Source: JACCVG01 sp963790245 (lineage in GTDB: Bacteria; Actinomycetota; Thermoleophilia; Solirubrobacterales; Thermoleophilaceae). Taken from it: DNA of 64,000 nucleotides. Of this stretch, positions 52,101 through 60,389 are shown one piece after another (within the stretch, counting starts at the first letter, position 1; every line of letters starts with the position of its first letter). The stretch spans positions 2,108,001 to 2,172,000 of the forward strand of contig CAWBNP010000002.1 in the NCBI GenBank assembly GCA_963790245.1, read 5' to 3'. The position numbers and the translations under genes are program-made. The notes under the pieces are model-generated. The model ran no database searches and had not been told where the DNA came from. It was given only the letters and a program-made list of their open reading frames with translations.

Positions 52101-52274
52101 CGCACACTTGCCGCCGAGCCGCCAGCCCGGCTGGTAGACGGTGACCTCGAACCGCTTGCGCAGCTCGGGTGTGGCCGTCAGTTCAAAGGCAGCCGAAATG
52201 GCGCCGACCCCGCCGCCCAGTACGGCGACCTTCGTCGGCGCGGCGCCGTCCTGATGACTGCCCCCGCCACCCAC
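49185..52274 (-). CDS. FAD-dependent oxidoreductase fused to acetoacetate-decarboxylase-like domain
   Basis: A 1,029-residue protein. Residues 15-720 are an amine-oxidase/phytoene-desaturase-like flavoprotein: dinucleotide motif VAVLGGGVGAISAAFEL, then GWRLGGKCASGRN, EEHGLHVWFGFYDNAF, and the closing NLVLAGDWTRNGIDGGCVEAAAISGMQAAREL. Residues about 760-1029 resemble acetoacetate decarboxylase: AVPYIFVDNPMSYLGGHEAYGYAKTMG, with K845 where the Schiff-base lysine of GREXXGXPKK sits, followed by T instead of the second K. GTG 52274; heads an operon with DUF2855, FMO and SDR genes. Substrate unknown, probably a lipid or polyketide-like molecule. Confidence 0.83.
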   Translation of the reverse strand: MGGGGSHQDGAAPTKVAVLGGGVGAISAAFELTATPELRKRFEVTVYQPGWRLGGKCASGRNAARHDRIEEHGLHVWFGFYDNAFRLMRDAYDELGRPAGSPLATFDDAFAPCDRIVLYDRQGEEWKAFGFSAPRNLGQPGVAGGLPGFWEVAATVCRWALEGWAELREDIDLDEPEPLFSADWFADLAGDIAREVLRLPLAGAEQLLELAARLAGEHARQGDPVDPGQSDLFARMLCEFRDWLWSVLDERCERNATVRLYFCMLDTAVSTLAGVLRDGVLEHGWDAINDEEWAAWLTKHGAKPVTIGTTPAERSPVLRSVYDVAFGYPEGRIEGANLAAGTATNDLLRLIATYRGALMYKMQAGMGDVVFGPFYEVLKQRGVRFEFFHAVTNLGLSAGNELIQTIDLARQAEIVGGGEYAPLVDVGGLPCWPSEPLWDHLRDGDQLRAAGVDFERALVPEGASALRLERGVDFDEVVLGIAIGGLRPICSELIAADERFARAIDTAVTVQTQAFQLWLPGDAPSLGWTEDEDCVVGCYVEPLDTYCDMTYLKERESWREQDGIGTIGYVCGVLDERPGETQAEADSRVRANAIDFVENDLHVLLPDAADVAEGFDSQYWRANIAASDRYVATPAGTVKHRLRSDRSGFDNLVLAGDWTRNGIDGGCVEAAAISGMQAARELVRRDPLLGDGQPILGELPTWLNPPEAHLPEYVEYGGRATSPGPFLSLEGRLRGLLLEGDGRRISGLIRRTLSDPAGNGVDYRAVGSKVLLLVGGFDRVSSLAPPFDQWGTVREIQASFWVPVLAGRDLGPVFRAERFCLAVPYIFVDNPMSYLGGHEAYGYAKTMGRFGPEDALGPLTTLDTFGGQFSTESRASWTRFMEISASAPEEPAGRPPGFGARELLELALGTNLLANTEGELVLPGLKLTATLVEDLLEGRMRQVFLKQFRDAADGTRACYQSVVEAPIEVKRSVMRRSGRDWDVSFTRLDSHPIEAEMGISDQRAQLVFDGELDMVVQTGVEIGRIAAPR

Positions 52275-52320
52275 AATCGCGATGCTAACCGTGTCCGCGG
52301 GCGGGGTATCATGATCGAGG

Positions 52321-52770
52321 GTGCAGGGTCAGGGGAAAATCGACGGGGTGCGCTCGCAGCCGACGCCGACGGATGCCGAGATCGCGGCGGTGCGTTCGGC
52401 CTATGAACGCTGGAACGAAGGGGATATCGCCGGGGTGGGCGCGCTCCTGACCGAGGACGCGGAGTACCACAACTCGCCGGAGTGGCCGGGTCAGCGGGTC
52501 TACCGCGGCGCCGCGGCGATCATGTCCTTCCTGCGCGACGAGGTTGCGAAGACGATCGGGCTCTCTGACATCGCCATCGAGACGACCGACGTCTTCGGCG
52601 ATCAAATCCTGCTCTCGATGCACGCCGGGCTGAGCGCGTTGCAGAGCGGCGGCGAGTTCGGCCGCGTGCCCGTCTTCCACCTCGTCCAGATGAGCGCCGG
52701 CCGCGCCTCCCGCGTGCGCGTCTTCCTGACGGCCGAAGAGGCCCGTGCCGCGGCGCTCGACGGGTCCTAA
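52321..52770 (+). CDS. SnoaL-like / NTF2-fold protein
   Basis: A 149-residue cystatin-type alpha-beta cone protein: AEIAAVRSAYERWNEGDIAGVGALLTEDAEYHN, YRGAAAIMSFL, and VFHLVQMSAGRASRVRVFLTAEEARAAA, the usual SnoaL-like closing. Such proteins are ligand-binding or isomerase/cyclase-like; most have no known role. GTG 52321 is used; GTG 52348 is possible. Divergent from the FAD/ADC fusion gene. Confidence 0.8.
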   Translation: MQGQGKIDGVRSQPTPTDAEIAAVRSAYERWNEGDIAGVGALLTEDAEYHNSPEWPGQRVYRGAAAIMSFLRDEVAKTIGLSDIAIETTDVFGDQILLSMHAGLSALQSGGEFGRVPVFHLVQMSAGRASRVRVFLTAEEARAAALDGS

Positions 52771-52828
52771 GCCGAGCGCCCGGTACGATCCTCGAGTCGA
52801 CCAGGTCTCTGACAGCGGGCGTCGTAGC

Positions 52829-53683
52829 GTGATCGCTCAGACCGTCGATCTACGGACGGTGGCGCTCGGTTTGGTTGCCGCCGGAGCGTGGGTTGCCAAC
52901 CTCGCGCTCGTACTCGGTGGTGGCCCGCTGTGGTTCAGCGTGCCGCTCGGAGCGTTCGCGAGCGTCGCGATGCTGATCGTGCTTCACGAGGCGGCGCACG
53001 GCTCGGCGGCGCGCAACCGGATCCTCAACGGGCTGATCGGCCGGCTGGCGATGCCGTTCGTCTCTCCGTTCTGCAGCTTCCCGACCTTCCGCTTCCTCCA
53101 CGGCCAGCACCACGGAAACACCAACGATGGAGCCGAGACCGACCCCGATCATTTCGTCACCGATGCGCCTGCCTGGCAGCTGCCGCTGCGCTGGATTTTC
53201 TTCGACGTCGGCTACCTGCAGTTCTACCTCCGGCGTCTGCGCGCCCGTCCGCTCGGCGAGGTGCTCGAGTCGACCGCGTGCGCGCTCGCGTTCGACGCGG
53301 TAGTAGTCGTGGTGCTGGTCTCCGGCGGAGCGTCAGGGCTCCTGCTCGCCTGGCTGCTGCCGCAGCGGATCGCGTTTCTCGCGATCGGCTGGGGTTTCGC
53401 CTGGCTGCCCCACCACGGTCTGGAAGGCGCCCAGGCCGGGGAGGAGGCCCGCAAGACACGCGCCCGGATCGGGATGGAGTGGCTGCTGACGCCGCTGTTC
53501 TTCGCCCAGAACTACCACCTGCTCCACCACCTCTACCCGCGGATCCCGTTCCACCGCTACCTGGCGACCTGGACTGACCGCCGCGAGGAGATCCTCGCTC
53601 GGGAACCGGCGCTCGCGACGGTTGCCGGCCGGACGCTGAGCACGGCCGACTATCGGGAGCGCAGCGGCGGTCGACCGGAGTAA
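52829..53683 (+). CDS. Fatty acid desaturase / beta-carotene hydroxylase-like membrane di-iron enzyme
   Basis: A 284-residue membrane protein with histidine boxes HEAAHGS, HGQHHGNTND and HLLHHLYP, the last followed by PFHRYL as in the FA_desaturase superfamily. Membrane helices lie between the boxes. Substrate could be an acyl chain or a carotenoid. GTG 52829 is the most probable start; GTG 52745 upstream would overlap the SnoaL-like gene. The following SnoaL-like gene starts 4 bp after its stop. Confidence 0.82.
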   Translation: MIAQTVDLRTVALGLVAAGAWVANLALVLGGGPLWFSVPLGAFASVAMLIVLHEAAHGSAARNRILNGLIGRLAMPFVSPFCSFPTFRFLHGQHHGNTNDGAETDPDHFVTDAPAWQLPLRWIFFDVGYLQFYLRRLRARPLGEVLESTACALAFDAVVVVVLVSGGASGLLLAWLLPQRIAFLAIGWGFAWLPHHGLEGAQAGEEARKTRARIGMEWLLTPLFFAQNYHLLHHLYPRIPFHRYLATWTDRREEILAREPALATVAGRTLSTADYRERSGGRPE

Positions 53684-53687
53684 GGCG

Positions 53688-54092
53688 ATGTCGCAGGAGA
53701 ACGTGGAGATCGTGCGAGCGCTGCTGGAGGCCTACAGCCGGGCGGACTTCGAGGCCATCGCCGAGCGCTGCGACGAGGATTTCGAGTTCACGTCTGTGAT
53801 GAGCGCGGTCGAGGAGACCTCCTACCGGGGCAAGGACTCCTGGGAGCGCTACTGGCACGACATGCATCAGACCTGGGGGGACTGGCGACTGGAGGATCTT
53901 CAGTTCTTTGACGGCGGCGGTGACCGAGTCGCCGTGCTGATGCGTTTGGTCGGCACGGGCAAGACCAGCGGCGTGCCGGTCGACCGAAAGATCGGAATCG
54001 CCTACCGCGTGCGCGACGGGAGGATGTGGCGGGCGCGTTCCTATCTGGATCCGCAGGAAGCGCTCGAGGCCGCAGGGCTTCCTGATCGGTGA
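53688..54092 (+). CDS. SnoaL-like protein (MSQENVE type)
   Basis: A 134-residue NTF2-fold protein: MSQENVEIVRALLEAYSRADFEAIAERCDEDFEFTS, YRGKDSWERYW, and the closing YLDPQEALEAAGL. This opening is abundant in soil actinobacteria, often in many paralogues per genome. No catalytic role can be given. Translationally close to the upstream desaturase. Confidence 0.82.
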   Translation: MSQENVEIVRALLEAYSRADFEAIAERCDEDFEFTSVMSAVEETSYRGKDSWERYWHDMHQTWGDWRLEDLQFFDGGGDRVAVLMRLVGTGKTSGVPVDRKIGIAYRVRDGRMWRARSYLDPQEALEAAGLPDR

Positions 54093-54544
54093 CCTAGGTC
54101 GGCGAGCGGGAGCGCCAGTCGCAAAGGCGCGGTAGCCCGCCCGACCGAGTGAGGGGCAGAAACCGATCAGCAGCCGATTCGGCAGGTCGGATGGCGACAC
54201 CCCCCGTCTCCGCTCCCCCCGCCTCCACTCCAGCCGGTGTGGGCGCGGCCACCGGTAATGCCGGTGATAACGCCGACAAGGGCGCGACGCCGAGCCCTGC
54301 AAACGCGCGGTCGAGCACGGTGTCCAAGGGGGCGCAGGGCGCTCTGCGCCAGAACCCGCGGTCCCACGGCGGTGGTACCGCGCAACCGAAATCTGATCGA
54401 GGCTCGCCTGCCGAATCTCCCCCACGTCCTGAGAGGCCGGCACGAGGCAGCCAATCGTCGGCGCCGCCTGGTGGTGGCAAGCCGGAAGCCGCGCCGAGGC
54501 AGACGAAGGAAAGACGGTCGAAGTAGCGCGATACTGCGCAGCGG
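54093..54544. other. 452-bp interval without a supported gene
   Basis: Between two paralogous SnoaL-like genes. Open frames exist on both strands, but they are proline, alanine, glycine and arginine rich without any fold-like pattern, and have no good ribosome-binding sites. Two short inverted repeats near 54253 (CCGGTAATGCCGG) and 54332 (GGGCGCTCTGCGCC region) could fold. It may be a remnant of another SnoaL-like copy, but I could not align it by eye. Confidence 0.5.
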
Positions 54545-54949
54545 ATGTCTCAGGAGAACGTTGAAATCGTTCGTCGCTGGTGCGGCCTCTACAACGCGCG
54601 CGACTTCGATGGCCTGATCGCCCTGAACACCGAAGACTTCGAGATGCGCTCGGTGTTCGCGGGCGTCGAGTCTGGCGGCACCTTCCGCGGCGCCGCCGGG
54701 TTCCCGTACGAGTACTTCGAGACGATCGACGATGCTTATGAGCGATTTCACCTGGACGCGACCGATTTCATCGACGCGGGCGCCGCCGTCGTGATGATCG
54801 CGGAGATCGAGTGGCGCGGCAGGGGCAGCGGCGCCGAGGGTCGTGACCCGCTCTATGCGGTCATGTGGCTCCGGTCGGGCAAGGTCTTCCGCGAGGAGAG
54901 CTTCAAGGAACGCGGTGAGGCGATGAAGGCCGTGGGACTGGCGGAGTAG
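54545..54949 (+). CDS. SnoaL-like protein (MSQENVE type), second copy
   Basis: A 134-residue paralogue of the gene 450 bp upstream: the same start MSQENVEIVR, the same length, FEMRSVFAGVESGGTFRGAAGF in place of the corresponding segment, and SFKERGEAMKAVGL at the end. The two have diverged considerably, so the duplication is not recent. Convergent with the cyclase gene. Confidence 0.82.
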   Translation: MSQENVEIVRRWCGLYNARDFDGLIALNTEDFEMRSVFAGVESGGTFRGAAGFPYEYFETIDDAYERFHLDATDFIDAGAAVVMIAEIEWRGRGSGAEGRDPLYAVMWLRSGKVFREESFKERGEAMKAVGLAE

Positions 54950-54962
54950 CCGTGTCGCGGTA

Positions 54963-57900
54963 CTACGCGGCCACCGAGCGCGCGAGCTCGGCGAGCCGCG
55001 GGACGCCGATCTCCTCGTAGGTCCGCGCGGCGGCTTCGAGGGCGAGCAGCGCCGCCTCGCGGTCGTAGGTCAGCAGTACCCGGCCCGAGAGCAGATCGCA
55101 GCGCGCCGCTTCGAGCGGTCGCCCGATGGCGCCCCACATCGCGCGCGCATCGCGCAGCAGGTCGGCCCCGTCCTCGGCCGACACCGCGCAGAACCCAGCG
55201 GCCTCCAGCGCCGCCGCCTTGCCGACCGGGTAGTGGAGCCGTTCGGCCAGGTCGGCCGCCTCTTGCGCGGCCTCACGCGCCTGGTCGGTGCGTCCGGCCA
55301 GCTCCAGGATGATCGCGCGCTGGGCGATCGCCTGGATCGACTGGGCGATCAGGCCGCCGCGCTCGCAGATGTCGAGTGCCTCGGATAGCGCGTCGACCGC
55401 GGCGGTGAACTCACCCCGGTCGCGCAACGAGCTCGCCATCCCGAACAGTGCCTGGAAGGAGACTTCCGACCAGCCGACTTGGGCCGCGAGCTCGCGTGCC
55501 AGCGCGAACTGCTTCTCCGCCGCGGCGAAATCGCCCTCGCGCCAATCCATTAGCCCGCGCAGGGCGGCGGGCAGGGCGAGCTTGCCCGGCGAGTCCCTCG
55601 TCCTCGGCGAGCCGGCCGGCGACCTCGAGGTAGTCGCTGACCTCGTCCCAGTCGGCGCGATAGATCGCCAGCGTCGCGAGGGCGGCCTGGAGCTCGAGCG
55701 TGCGCCGGCAGGTCGCCGATCAGCTCGCGCGACCGCGAGCGCCTCGGCGTAGGCGGTGCGGGCGGCGTCGTAGTCGGCGTCGGAAAGCTCGAGGTGGTCG
55801 CCGAGCGTGCGCAGTGCCCGGATCGTCTCGCCCTCGTCGGCCTCGCGGGCAAGCTCGACAGAGCGCTCCAGGTTCTCGCGCGCGCGGACGGTGTCGCCGA
55901 TCCGGCCGAACACGCGCCCGAAGATCCCGTGCGCCCGGCATGCCGCCTTCGTTTCGCCGAGCCGCTCGGCGAGCCGCAGCGCCTTCTCGGCGGCGTAGAT
56001 CGCGAGCATGTTGTCGCCGGTGTGCATGTAGAGCCAGGCGGCCTCCTCGTACAGCCGCACGAGCTCGAGCCGCGGCGGCCCGTCCTTGAGCAGGTTGATG
56101 CCCTTCTGATAGTGCTCGATCGCCCGCTGCCCTTCGCCCTTGTGCCAGAGGCCGCCGCCGATCTTGCGGTGCAGGTCGCCGACGCTCTCGAGGCTCTCCT
56201 GGCGGCGCTGGAAGTCGATGCACTCCTCCCACAGCTCGAGCGCGGCGTCGATCCGTCCCGCCCGCGCCGCCACGTCGGCCTGCTTCTCGGCGAGCCGGGC
56301 AATCGTCTGTTCGTCGCCGAAGTCGCGTAGCCCGCGCGCGAACTCGAAGTGGGTGTATGCCTCCGCGTTGGAGTAGATGAGCGCGGCGCCGTCGCCCGCG
56401 GCCTCGAGGAAGTGGAGCGCCTTGCGCTGCATCGGCTCCAGCCGGTCGCGAGCGATTCCGGTTTCCAGTCCGAGGGTGGCGGCCTTGCCGTAGTGCTCGG
56501 CGAGCAGGGCGACTACCTCGTCGGCGCGGTCGCCGGCCCGCTCTTCGACGAACACGCCGACCTCGAAGTGCTTGGCCGCACGCACGGCCTTCGGGAGCAT
56601 CGAGTAGGCGACGTCGCGGATCAGCACGTGGCGAAACGCGTACTCGCGCTCGCCTTTCAGGTGGCGACTCGGGATCGCCTCGATGATCGCCTTCTGCTCC
56701 AGCGAGCGAAGCGCGAGGTCGAGGTCGCAGCCCTCCTCGAGCGCGACTCCGGCGAGGCTCGAAACCCAGAACTCGCGGACCGACTACCGCCGCCTGCTGG
56801 ACAAGTCGGCGCTCTGAGCGCTCCAGCGAGTCGATCCGCGCGGCGAGCAGCGCCTGGACCGTCTCCGGCAGCTCCTCGACGCCGGCCCGCCCGGACTCCT
56901 TCAGCCGGCGGGCGATCTCCTGGGCGAACAGGGGGTTGCCGCCGGCCCGCTCTGAAACCGCCGCGACCGCCTCGTGCCCAACCCCGTCGTCCTCGCCGAC
57001 GAGCGACAGCACGAGTTCGCGCGTCTCGTCGATCGATAGCGGCTCAAGCAGCACCGACGTGCCGCCGCGGCGGCCGCCGCCCCAGTCTGCTCGTCGCTCC
57101 AGCAGGTCATCGCGCGACAGGCAGAGGATCATCAGCGGACCGCGAGCCCACTGGCTGAGGTACTCGATCAGATCCAGCATCCCGTCGTCGGCCCAGTGGA
57201 TGTCTTCGAAGACGAGAAGCAGCGGCTCGCCGGCGGCCCGCGCCTCGATCCCGGCGCGAACCGCGGCGAAGAGGTTCTCGCGCATCCGCTCCGGGTTCGC
57301 TGTCATCGATGACGGCGGCCTCGGGCGGGACCTCGATCCCGATCAGCCGGGCGACCAGTGCCGCACGGCGGGCGACGAGCTCCGAGCCCTCCTCCGGCGA
57401 GCAGCTCGGCGAATCGCTGCGGAGAGCTTCGTCCAGGCGGCCTGCGCGAGGTCGCTGTCGACGATCCCGGCGTCGGCCCGGACGACCTCGCCGAGCGCCC
57501 AGTAGGCGAGGTTCGAGCCGTATGGCAGGCAGCGGCCGTGCAGCACCGCCGCCGATCCGGACTCGCGCACCTCGGTTTCGAACTCTTCGAGCAGCCGGGT
57601 CTTGCCGACGCCGGCCTGCCCGACGACGGTCGACGAGCTGCGACTGCCGCTCCCGGACGACCCGGCCGAGCAGCGACCGGAGCAACTCGAGCTCGGCGCT
57701 CCGCCCGATAAGCGGGGTCGAGACGAAACGGTCCTGGCGATCGTGATCCTTCGGGGCCAGAGCCTGCCAGGCGGGCACCGGCTGGGCCTTGCCTTTGAGC
57801 GTCAGCGGCGGAAGCTCGATGTACTCGATCACGTCGATCGTCGCGGCATGGGTGCTGATCGCCGACGGTGACCGCCCCGAGCTGGCCGGCGCTCTGCAGC

Positions 57901-58511
57901 CGCGAAGCGACGTTGACCGTGTCGCCGGTGACGGTGTAGCGCTCGCCGACTGCACCCGCGAGCACCTCGCCGGTGTTGATCCCGACGCGCAGCTCGAAGG
58001 ACACGCCGTGCTCCTCGGCGAGCATTGCGTTGATTTCCTCCATCGCCTCCTGCATTCCCAGCGCCGCGCGGACCGCACGCTCGGGGTCGTCCTCGTGGGC
58101 GACCGGCGCGCCGAACAGGGCCATCACGTTGTCGCCGATGAACTTGTCGATCGTCCCGCCGTAGCGCAGGACCTCTTCGCCGAGTCGTCGCAGGCAGCGC
58201 TCGACGAGCGACTTGACCCGCTCGGGGTCCATCTGCTCGGCGACCGCCGTGTAGCCGGAGAGGTCGGCGAACAGGACGGTGACCTGGCGCCGCTCCTCGG
58301 GGGGCGCGCTAGACGAAGCTCGCGTCGTCTCAGCGCTCGACGGCGATCCGCCGTCGAGCGGGCGGCCGCAGCTCATGCAGAAGCGGGCCTCCGGCGTCGC
58401 CGCGGTGCCACAGGCTCCGCAGGCGCGTTGGAGCGAGGCCCCGCATCCCATGCAGAACCGCGCCCCGACCGGGTTGGATGTTCCGCAGCCTCTGCAGCTC
58501 GTCTCGGTCAA
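54963..58511 (-). CDS. Class III adenylate/guanylate cyclase - AAA ATPase - TPR protein, frame interrupted about nine times
   Basis: Reconstructed product near 1,180 residues. Starting at TTG 58511: two zinc-ribbon pairs (CRGCG, CMGCG, CGACG, CMSCG), then a cyclase domain with metal aspartates in VLFADLSGYT and GDNVMALFG and substrate region GINTGEVLAGAVGERYTVTGDTVNVASRL, then a P-loop ATPase (VVGQAGVGKTRLLEEFE, LLLVFEDIHWADDGM) and a long TPR region. This architecture is common in actinobacterial signalling proteins. Most breaks are +1 (near 55595, 55703, 55729, 56780, 57292, 57394, 57409, 57631, 57858). Cyclic nucleotide type not determinable. Confidence 0.82.
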
Positions 58512-58611
58512 GTTTCGATCGTACGCCAGGTTCAGCGCGGCTCCCGTGAGAGAGGACACACTTGCAACGGCGGTTTCAGGGGTCGCCGGTGCGGCTACGA
58601 GGCGGTCGCGG

Positions 58612-59439
58612 CTAAGCCTCGAGCCGCGTTGCCAGCCGCTCCATTCCGAGCTCCCTGGCCGCGGCCGCTCCACCGGCGCGGTCGAGATCACGGTCGGGCG
58701 GCGGTTTTACCTTGACCGCGCGCAGCGTCGCTATCTCCTTGAAGGCGAGCAGCTGATCGCGCATCGCGGCCAGCGCCGTGCCCTCGGCAGAAGCGTCGAG
58801 CGCCGCCTCCAGCGAGCCGTGGCGTGTGAGGATGTCGGCGGCGGTCTTGGCGCCGACGCCCTTGGCGCCCGGCAGCCCGTCGGAAGGATCTCCGCGCAGC
58901 GCGATGAAGTCGGGGACGAGCGCCGGCGGTACGCCGTAGCGGGCCTCGACCTCCGCCGCGTCGAGCAGCTGGGGGCCGCCGCGCGCGGTCAGTAGGACAC
59001 GCACGCCCTCGCGCGCGCACTGGAACATGTCTCGATCGCCGGTGAAGATCAGGGCCTCACCGCCCGCCTCGACCTCCGCGGTCGCAAAGGAGCCGAGCAG
59101 GTCGTCGGCCTCGAGGTCGTCCTCTTCGACGACCATCCAGCCGAGCGCCTCATACAGCGCGGGCGCCTGCTTCCACTGGTGCGCCAGCTCTGCCGGCATC
59201 GGTGGCCGCTCGGCGTGGTAGCCGGGGTAGAGCTCGACGCGGTAGGGCGCTGCGTCGGGCCCGAAGCAGGCGATCACCGCGCGGACGTCGTGTTCCTCGG
59301 CGGCCGCCATGATCGCGTTGACGCTCCCCAGCAGGGCGTTGACCGACTTGCCGTCGCTTCCGGTGATCTTCTTCGGCAGGGCGTAGAAGGCCCGGTAGAG
59401 GAGCAACGGCGCGTCGGCTAGCAGCAGGGGGCGGGCCAT
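58612..59439 (-). CDS. 5'-3' exonuclease (PolA N-terminal-like/FEN)
   Basis: A 275-residue stand-alone FEN-type nuclease. Metal-binding acidic clusters are DLEADDLLGSFA and TGDRDMFQ, the helix-hairpin-helix is LPGAKGVGAKTAADIL, and the N-terminal LLLADAPLLLYRAFYALP contributes another aspartate. It removes 5' flaps or RNA primers. ATG 59439 is chosen; longer frames run into the transporter gene. Five bp separate it from that gene. Confidence 0.9.
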   Translation of the reverse strand: MARPLLLADAPLLLYRAFYALPKKITGSDGKSVNALLGSVNAIMAAAEEHDVRAVIACFGPDAAPYRVELYPGYHAERPPMPAELAHQWKQAPALYEALGWMVVEEDDLEADDLLGSFATAEVEAGGEALIFTGDRDMFQCAREGVRVLLTARGGPQLLDAAEVEARYGVPPALVPDFIALRGDPSDGLPGAKGVGAKTAADILTRHGSLEAALDASAEGTALAAMRDQLLAFKEIATLRAVKVKPPPDRDLDRAGGAAAARELGMERLATRLEA

Positions 59440-59444
59440 GGCGG

Positions 59445-60269
59445 TCAAGGTAGCGCGCGCTCTTCGGCCGGCGACGGCCGGCCGGTACCGCGCGTCGTGA
59501 GCCACGATCCGAGCGCGATCATCGCGAGCCCCGCGAGGCCGGCGGGCGTCAGCGCCTCGTCGAGTAACAGGACGCCGTAGAGGAGGGCGAATCCAGGCAC
59601 GATGTAGGTGACGATCGAGGTCTTCGCGGGGCCGACCTCGGACAGCAGGACGTTGAAAAGCGCGAACGAGATTCCGGTCCCGGCGAGCCCGAGGATCAGC
59701 AGCGCGATGGTCGGCACCGGGGTCGGAATCTCGGTCGGCATGCTCAGCCCGGCAGGGATCACCGTGAGTGCCGTGCCGACGACCATCGTTGCCGCGGCCA
59801 GCGCAACCGGATCGATCCGGTTCGGCCCGGTCGATCCGTGCTTGACGATGAAGCCGCCGATCGCGTAGCCGAAGGCCGCGACCAGGACGGCGAGCGCGCC
59901 GAGCGTCGCGGCGGAATCGGCCGAAACGTCGAACCCGATTATCAGGCCGACACCCGCGAAGCCTGCGAGCAGGCCGACTACGCCGCGTCCGCGGACCCGC
60001 TCGTCCTGATCGATCCGAGTCGCGATCAACGCGGTGAAGAGCGGAGTGGTCGCGACAAGGATCCCGGTCAGAGCCGAGCTGATCGAGCCCTCGCCCCACG
60101 CGATCAGCAGGAACGGTCCAGCCACCTGAACGGCCGCCAGCACGCAGACGAGCCCGGCTCGCCCGCGCAGCGAGTCAAGCCCCCTGCGATGCATCGCCAG
60201 CGGGATCAGCACGACTGCGCCGAGCGCGACGCGCGAGCAGGCGATCACCGCCGGGGAGAAGTCGCGCAA
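59445..60269 (-). CDS. EamA/DMT-family transporter, true start uncertain
   Basis: Two EamA repeats with about nine visible helices (ARALGVVVLIPLAM-type helix at the start, LTGILVATTPLFTALIATRIDQDERV, ISFALFNVLLSEVGPAKTSIVTYIVPGFALLYGVLLLDE). The usual first helix is missing from the TTG 60269 start but is encoded in frame just upstream (LLLALGAIWGSSYLLIKVG), with the frame open to 60356 and no ATG, GTG or TTG there. Either a rare start such as ATC 60347 is used or a base error hides the start. Drug/metabolite export substrate unknown. Confidence 0.8.
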   Translation of the reverse strand: MRDFSPAVIACSRVALGAVVLIPLAMHRRGLDSLRGRAGLVCVLAAVQVAGPFLLIAWGEGSISSALTGILVATTPLFTALIATRIDQDERVRGRGVVGLLAGFAGVGLIIGFDVSADSAATLGALAVLVAAFGYAIGGFIVKHGSTGPNRIDPVALAAATMVVGTALTVIPAGLSMPTEIPTPVPTIALLILGLAGTGISFALFNVLLSEVGPAKTSIVTYIVPGFALLYGVLLLDEALTPAGLAGLAMIALGSWLTTRGTGRPSPAEERALP

Positions 60270-60389
60270 CCCAACCTTGATCAGCAGGTAGGAGCTACCC
60301 CAGATGGCTCCGAGCGCGAGTAGAAGTGTCCAGGCGCGGCGGTCGATCCGGCGAAGCTACTCGGCGACGTGATAGTCCTGCCGCGCGCG

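Noticed and set aside
54149..54526. 125-residue proline/serine-rich frame between the SnoaL-like genes
   Set aside because: Low complexity, no RBS, competing frames on the other strand; not supportable as a gene.
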